Below are positions 58,254 to 64,000 of a DNA stretch of 64,000 nucleotides, piece after piece. The DNA comes from Macrophomina tecta (Eukaryota; Ascomycota; Dothideomycetes; Botryosphaeriales; Botryosphaeriaceae). Each line of letters starts with the position of its first letter. The stretch's first letter is position 1. The notes under the pieces were generated by a model. It made no database searches. It was not told the origin of the DNA and saw only the letters and a program-made list of their open reading frames with translations. The stretch lies in contig JAKSGN010000043.1 of the NCBI GenBank assembly GCA_024180945.1, positions 1,426,001-1,490,000 on the forward strand. The letters run 5' to 3'. The position numbers were made by a program, and so were the translations under genes.

Positions 58254-59642
58254 ATGACGGAAACGTATACGAAGCTTGAAGAGCAGCCACCGCCATACGT
58301 GCCTACGATACGGCCTAACAAATCTCTTCCGGAGCTTCCGAAAGTACGTTCGCTCGAAGAGGGTAGCTCGAGCCAAAATGACTTTTCGACGCCGATGTAC
58401 TACACGCGCGACGCTCGCAAGCTCGTCGGCTACGTGATTCCGTTCCCTAAACCGCTTTTGGAGGTGCCGGTTGAGGACATGCCCGGCCGGTTCCTCATCT
58501 ACACTCCGCCGCCGCCGCCGCTGAGGAAACCGGCGGAAGGGGAGAAGGAGGGGATGGTGCACAAGATGCAGCGCAAATGGCAGGAGGAAGTTCGGGACGC
58601 CAGGGACAACAGTGCGCAGAGGACTCGCTGGCAGAACATCAAGAGCAAGACCACGCGTGGTGTGGATTGGTGCATGAACCAGACCACTTCCTCGGACGTG
58701 GACTTCCTTGTCCGCATTGACGCCGGCAGCGAGAAGAAAAAGAGCAAGGAGAAGGGCAAAAAGGACAAGAAGAAGAGCAAGAAGCAGGAGAAGAAGCAGG
58801 TGGCGGAGCAGCAGGAGGAGGCGGAGCAGCAGGCGGAGCAGGAGCAGGGGCAGGAGCAAAAGCGCAGTGATAGCTTGCGAAGCAGTCGCGCCAGCGTCCG
58901 GAGCAGCAGTGACCGCCTCCTGCATGACGCAAACGGCTCCGCACAAGCAAAGCTCACTGAAGAAGAGGAACACGCTGCTGCAGGAGCGGCGGGATTGTCG
59001 GAGATCGTGCTTGCATACCCCTCAACTCTACCCGGCACGCCCGAGTCCATCCGCGAGGAGTTTGTGAACAAGACGCTGCGCACAAAATCCAAGACGCAGC
59101 GGGAGGCCATCATTGCGTCGGGGCTGCTCCCGTTCTCCGTTGCAGCAGATATCCTTATGAGCCCGTTCTTGCCATTCGTGCCGCTGATGCAGGTCAATGC
59201 CGCCTGGGCATTCTTCGCGGTTCGGGGGAGCCGGGCGGCGAAGAAGGCGACAAAGAGCCTGGAACTTGACAAGGAAGACGAAGGTCAGGGTGGCGATACG
59301 GACAGCACGAAGAGCAAGGGCTCCTCGTCCGAGAGAGAGGAGCGGATCAAGTTTACCTTCAGGCCGGCGCCTGGGCTGGAGGTTCTGGAGAAATATTTGG
59401 CGGCCGCGTGCCAGCAGAAGGATGAGAAGTTGTTCGCGGAAGTGCAGGATCCGCCGACGGAAAAGGATTTCTTGGAGGCTATCGGGTGGTCGCCGAGCCT
59501 GGTGGGGCAGGGCGAGGCATCCGAAGGGGAACTTGCGGCGGTGGAGTATGATGTGAAGCAGGTGATGGTAAAGGCTGCAGGAGAGTGGAGGAGCTGGTGC
59601 AAGGCTTACGCGAAGAATCCGGAAAAGGCAGTGAGAAAGTAA
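58254..59642 (+). CDS. Conserved fungal protein of unknown function, Lys/Glu-rich with central hydrophobic segment
   Basis: Single exon, 462 aa, from the first ATG (MTETYTKLEEQ). The N-terminal third has PPPYVPTIRPNKSLPELP and RTRWQNIKSKTTRGVDWCM, a pattern I recall from unnamed ascomycete proteins. A Lys/Glu/Gln-rich, probably coiled-coil stretch covers about 165-210. A hydrophobic region (ASGLLPFSVAADILMSPFLP and on to AAWAFFAVRGSRAAKK) may form a membrane hairpin. YPSTLPGTPESIREEFV is a likely conserved block. The C-terminus FRPAPGLEVLEKYLAAACQQ is amphipathic. No enzymatic motif seen and no function proposed. Confidence 0.8.
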   Translation: MTETYTKLEEQPPPYVPTIRPNKSLPELPKVRSLEEGSSSQNDFSTPMYYTRDARKLVGYVIPFPKPLLEVPVEDMPGRFLIYTPPPPPLRKPAEGEKEGMVHKMQRKWQEEVRDARDNSAQRTRWQNIKSKTTRGVDWCMNQTTSSDVDFLVRIDAGSEKKKSKEKGKKDKKKSKKQEKKQVAEQQEEAEQQAEQEQGQEQKRSDSLRSSRASVRSSSDRLLHDANGSAQAKLTEEEEHAAAGAAGLSEIVLAYPSTLPGTPESIREEFVNKTLRTKSKTQREAIIASGLLPFSVAADILMSPFLPFVPLMQVNAAWAFFAVRGSRAAKKATKSLELDKEDEGQGGDTDSTKSKGSSSEREERIKFTFRPAPGLEVLEKYLAAACQQKDEKLFAEVQDPPTEKDFLEAIGWSPSLVGQGEASEGELAAVEYDVKQVMVKAAGEWRSWCKAYAKNPEKAVRK

Positions 59643-60369
59643 GGCATAAATTGAGACATGAGTATCCCGTGCGTAGGCTGGGCGATTGATTGCCCTTGTG
59701 CCCTCGGCAGCCGGCAGAAGATCCGCGGAATTAGTGCTGAGCACTATGTCCCTTGCAGCTGTGTGGAACAGGAGTCAAGGCCGAGCCGGACGAACATTTG
59801 GACCGGCCCGGAAACGTGTCGATTGAATGTTTTCGGAGCCGGCGAGCTGGAGCCGTCTCCCGCCGGTTGCGGGCTGCTCCGGCCACAACAACGGACGGTT
59901 GCATCAGCCCTCCCACCCACCTGCAGCCCCAGCCACTCTCCGTCGCCCTGCACCTGCACCACCACACTCCTGCGTCCCAGGCATGCCGCTGCATCGTGCA
60001 GTCCTGCCAGCACCATGTGCGCCCTCTGGAGGACCGTCACTCCTGGCGTGACTCCCGAAGACCCGGATGCTGGAGCGCCCGAGCAGCACGCTGCGGCCAG
60101 TGAAGCTGGCAGAGGCGGCGGAGCGTCGTTATACTCTCCCTACGACCGAGTCCCGCGAGTAGGGCCAGGCCGAGTGGCGCAGCACCGAAACGTAGACACG
60201 ACTAATTACGGCGTTAGCGCTTACACACGGCGTTAGGAAGCGGTGATAAGCAAGGCATCCACGGAGTCCACGGATACCTCAGCCTCTATAACAACCTTAC
60301 GCTTCTCGCTACTGCAACACCAGCCTACACCATACCGCCCAAATTGCCTGCGTATACCTCTCCCCCGCC
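59643..60369. other. Intergenic between unknown protein and Cld1-like gene
   Basis: About 730 bp. A 192-codon plus ORF (59658-60236) has Cys/Pro/Ser-rich, frame-noise composition and no domain; not called. Confidence 0.5.
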
Positions 60370-61935
60370 ATGGCAGCTGATATGGACACCGAATCCTCCC
60401 GCAGCCGGCGTCGCTGGCGCTCCCCGCAACCGAAACCCGTTGCAGAGAAGCGCAATCAGAGTGCCAATGCCTCGCCCAGCCGCAGCTTCAGTGCCATGTT
60501 CCCCTTGAGCCGCAAGGACGGCTGGAGTCAATGGGTATGCCTCCCGCCCCGCCTTCCCTCTATAGCGGCTTAGCCCTCTTAGTGTTCCAACACTTCCCCC
60601 GCCGCGCTGGAAGAGAGAGTTTTCTCATTCATACCCTACATTCAAAGGCCAGAACCCAGCACAAACTCGAGCAAGACAAGCGCGTCAAGCTCAAAATCAT
60701 CCCTAAACACCTCTGCTGCATCTACCAAGGACTCGTCCCACTTGCTCTCGCCCAACTCTGCCTCCGACCCCTACGGCCCCCGGAAATGGTCTTCTCAGCT
60801 CGTCACCCTCTCCGGCAAAAACCGGGCCCTCAACGAGTTCTGCATCTCACGCGTGGGCGAGAACCCAGCTCACAACCTCGTCATGCTCCACGGCTACGGC
60901 GCCGGTCTTGGCTTCTTCTACAAGAACTTCGAACCCCTCTCCCGGCGGCCCGGCTGGCGTCTCTTCGCGCTCGACATGCTCGGCATGGGCAACAGCAGCC
61001 GCCCACCCTTCAAGATCCGCGCCAAAGACCGCGCCGCCAAGATTACCGAGGCCGAGAACTGGTTCATCGACGCCCTGGAGGAGTGGCGTGTGCAGCGCGG
61101 CATCGACCGCATGACGCTGCTCGGCCACAGCATGGGCGGCTACATGGTCTCCGCCTACGCCCTCAAGTATCCCGGTCACATCGATAAGCTCATCCTCGTC
61201 AGTCCCGTCGGCATCCCGGAAGATCCGTGGGCCACGAAGGCCGAGATCCCCGATCAGCCGTCCGGAGAGGCTGCAGCGGGCGAGATCCTGCGGGACGAAG
61301 GCATTGCGCAGCTCGATGACGGTGCGGTAGACATCAAGCCCCCGAAAGACGCCCAGAAGCCGGATGAGCCGAACAAGCCTTTTTCTAAACCGCCCTCAAA
61401 ATTCGTTTCGCACCTCTGGGACGCGAATATCAGCCCCTTTTCTATCATCCGCTTGACCGGTCCGCTGGGACCGCGCCTGACCTCCGGCTGGACTTCGCGC
61501 CGGTTTGCTCACTTACCGACGGAGGAGGCTGCCGCGCTACATGACTACTCCTACTCGCTGTTCAGACAGCGCGGGAGTGGTGAGTATGCACTTGCGTACA
61601 TTTTGGCGCCTGGAGCATTTGCAAGAGAGCCGCTGATACGCAGGATCCACAAGATTGGGCGGCAGCAGGGCGAGAAGGGTGTGCCGATTGTTTTCATGTA
61701 CGGAGATGAGGATTGGATGGATGTGAATGGCGGATACGCGGCGGAGAAGAAGATTAAGGAAGAGAATGAGAAGGTGTGGGCAGAAATGACTGAGGAGGAG
61801 AGGAAGGGAGATAATGGGGATGCCACGGTGTTGGTGATCCAAAAGGCAGGCCATCATCTGTACTTGGACAATTTCGAGCAGTTCAACCAGGTGATGGAGG
61901 TTGAGCTGGAGGATGTGGAACGCAGGACAAGCTGA
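60370..61935 (+). CDS. Alpha/beta-hydrolase, Cld1/ABHD4-5-like phospholipase
   Basis: Two exons (60370-60534 and 60583-61935), 505 aa; the intron is 48 nt. The splice yields WSQWCSNTSPAALEERVFSF followed by IPYIQRP, a plausible family N-terminus. The hydrolase core has LVMLHGYGAGLGFFYKNFEPL, the nucleophile elbow LLGHSMGGYM (Ser238), VFMYGDEDWMD (acid) and AGHHLYLDN (His479), which includes the H(x4)D motif of the ABHD4/ABHD5/Cld1 group. Yeast Cld1 deacylates cardiolipin in mitochondria before remodelling; relatives (Ict1) acylate lysophosphatidate. The N-terminus is Arg/Ser-rich, which would fit mitochondrial targeting. Which paralog function applies is not settled. Confidence 0.9.
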
Positions 61936-62066
61936 TTCGCGACAGCATATTTCTTTCTTCTCAAATTTAGCGTGATTGGCGTTCACCGGGGAGCATGGGT
62001 TCTTTCTCCTTAGTGAGGCTTCCTATACACCACAGCCTCTATCAATATTACATTTCACTCCGTATA

Positions 62067-64000
62067 TTAGCTCTTCCTACTTCCTCTCTGGTTAGCCTCG
62101 TCCCCGGACAGCTCTGCAACAACAGTATTTCCGTCCTTCTCATGGCACATGTTCCTCATTCCACCCTGCAGCTCCCAAATCAGCGTATTCTGGCCTGGCG
62201 GCAACTCTGCGACCGCTTCGCCGGGCATCTCTTGAGCTGATGTATTCGCTACGCAAAGATTGCTTTGCTGATCGTGCATGCGTCTCTGCCTACTCCGTCT
62301 CTTGGCGCACCAGAGGAATGTGAGACCACCACCGAGGATGAGAATGCCGGCTACAGCACCTATGGCTATACCTGCAATAGCTGCAGTACCGAGAGACTTT
62401 TCTGACTCGTTCTCAGAATTTGCAGGACTTTCTGGTGAGGCACTGCCGCTTGTAGTGCTGATACTGGCGCTATCCGTGAAATTTGTCGCGTCAAATACAG
62501 CCTTGAGCTGTGTAGAGTTGAAGGAAGGGTTGCGGCTGCTAGTAGAAATGTTAGTGCAATTTCACGTCTCACGCTCATTCTCTGCATTTTCCATGATACG
62601 AGCAGCAGACAAACAGCGCTCACTTACTTTTCTGCGTAATATGTACGGACAAGTTCGCTCTGCGTATATTTGCTTGCATTCGCCGTATACTCGTTCTTCC
62701 ACTCGAGGGTACTCAAATCAAAGACTGCAAGCCCCTGGGTGTACTTGTCTCTGTCTCTGAAGGGTCCGGCGTAGATGGTGGCACTTGAATCCGTCGAGGC
62801 GGAGTCCACTCCGCCAATTGTCAGGATCTGGCTTCCCCCAACAGCATGGCATGTCAAAGCATGGCGTGTCCCAGTTGGCGAATAGTCAACATTTATCCAA
62901 TGGAAGGCTGGCAGTGTCAGTATGTAGATCTGGTCGAACTGGACGCTCTTCGTACCCAGATCTCCGCCCCAGCCCGCATACGCAAATCTGCTCATTTTTT
63001 CAACTCCGCCATTTCTTTGAATCTGATGCATGGAATACTTACATCTCATAAGTGCCGTTGTCCGAAGCCAGCCCCGTTGCGCAGAACTCCTTCCTACCCT
63101 GGGGCGTATTCCCGGTGGTCTTCTGGTCGTACCACTTTCCCTCGCTCGGATCAAACACCGTCACAGTGCTCCAGTCCAACACATCCGTCTTTGGATTTGT
63201 GCTTACGCCACCCAGTACGAGAAAAACACCCTCCCGGCCAAAGTTCGGCACGAACACCATCTCTGCATACTGGACATGGCCGTTGTGAAAACGGGGCCCC
63301 TCTACAGTGACGTTGGTGAGTTTCTGCGTCTCCATATCGAAGCGTAACATGCCATCTATATTCACAATGGCAGAGGTGTCGCTGACAGCGTCCGGCGCTG
63401 TCTGCCATGTGACGGAGCCTCCCAGGGCGTAGCCGACGCGGTTGCCGTGTGCGATTGCGGCTGTGTAGGGCCGTGTGATGCTGTCAAACACAGGCGCGTT
63501 GGCATTCAATGCCGTACCCCATGTCCCGCTCCCAAGGCCGTCGGGTTTGAAGGTCCAGATGCCCATGGGCCACGGATCGAGTTCGGAGGCGTTGAACGTG
63601 GAAGTGCGGCCTGCGAAGCCGGTGTATATGAGGTCGGTGGCCTCATCGTACCAGAGACCGGCGTGCACAAGTGATGGAACAGAGCTTGGCTTCGAGGTGG
63701 AACGCACGGTGACAGTTGAGTTGGTCCAATTCTCGCTGAGATCGATGGATAGAAGGGTATTGGCTCCAGCGAGAGAATATCAGCAACCTGGCAAACTGTC
63801 TCTGGAAGAGCCGCCTGCAGACATACAATACTCAAAGTCAACTTGACCATCATCGTACGTAGAGAACTCTCCGCCATCAATGTACACGTAATCGCCGACC
63901 ACAATAGCTGCAGGTATGTATTTCAGCAGTGGACCTTCACGAGAGCAAGACCTCCGAGATATTTCCCTTACATGCATGATAACCCCTCCTCAAAAATGAC
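62067..64000 (-). CDS. Kelch-repeat cell-surface protein with one transmembrane helix (5' end off window)
   Basis: Partial gene. Visible exons are 64000-63972 (continuing beyond the edge), 63907-63827, 63763-63043, 62987-62638 and 62535-62067, about 550 residues. The first visible coding segment, RRGYHASIVVGDYVYIDGGEF, is a kelch-type blade. More blades follow (VPSLVHAGLWYDEATDLIYT, GRKEFCATGL, AVGGSQILTIGGVD). A Ser/Thr-rich stalk precedes one transmembrane helix (TAAIAGIAIGAVAGILILGG) and a basic cytoplasmic tail RRSRQRRMHDQQ. The signal peptide should lie beyond 64000. Ascomycetes have many such proteins, thought to be wall or membrane proteins, without known function. Confidence 0.88.

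Noticed and set aside
59658..60236. 192-codon Cys-containing plus-strand ORF
   Set aside because: Pro/Ser/Arg noise, no signal peptide, no conserved block. It overlaps the promoter of the Cld1-like gene.
1..64000. RIP-mutated or AT-rich repeat islands
   Set aside because: No long AT-rich stretch or recognisable retrotransposon remnant was seen; intergenic composition is near that of the rest.

Overview
The window is nuclear DNA of a filamentous ascomycete (Pezizomycotina; a Dothideomycete is my guess, not shown). The evidence is: short introns of about 48-215 nt with GTRNGT donors and CTNA-type branch points, densely packed genes on both strands, and many proteins of recognisable fungal families. 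I found no rRNA, tRNA, CRISPR array, prophage or intact transposon. All exon models were built by hand. In every complete model the exon lengths sum to a multiple of three, which supports the splice sites.

Layout, left to right: COQ3 (ubiquinone); an ACC-synthase-like PLP enzyme (-); an ING/PHD chromatin protein; ribosomal protein eL8; an ornithine-cyclodeaminase-like protein; a small secreted protein with a Ser/Thr-rich tail (-); a YicI-type GH31 alpha-xylosidase (-); a very large Blm10/PA200 proteasome activator (-), divergent from the GINS subunit PSF3; a cis-prenyltransferase (-), divergent from an unnamed protein with three Cys-Pro motifs; a GPI-type serine carboxypeptidase; a SidL/SidF-like hydroxyornithine acyltransferase (-), divergent from MnSOD; a DUF-type LPxELRxxIY protein; a DUF1295 membrane protein; a 12-exon SLIP-GC/dynamin-like GTPase (-); RNase T2 (-), divergent from a SET-domain methyltransferase; QCR6; an FLVCR-like MFS transporter (-); a Cys-rich secreted peptide (-); a DAO-type flavoenzyme; a conserved unknown; a Cld1/ABHD5-like lipase; and a kelch/transmembrane protein (-) cut by the right edge.

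Most genes are housekeeping and there is no biosynthetic cluster. Mitochondrial, redox and iron functions recur (COQ3, QCR6, MnSOD, Cld1-like, SidL-like, FLVCR-like), but they are not one operon-like unit. The host- or environment-facing genes are the two small secreted proteins, RNase T2, the carboxypeptidase and the alpha-xylosidase.

The least explained signals are: (1) a family of 60-90 bp inverted-repeat elements sharing a GTCCGGACG-type core, with at least six intergenic copies; (2) an uncharacterised protein with three heme-regulatory-like CP motifs; (3) two genes whose first coding exon is only the ATG; (4) a perfect hairpin beside the acceptor of the first eL8 intron; (5) a Tyr-to-Phe change in the C-terminal HbYX motif of Blm10; and (6) a 10-nt microexon in the SLIP-GC-like GTPase.
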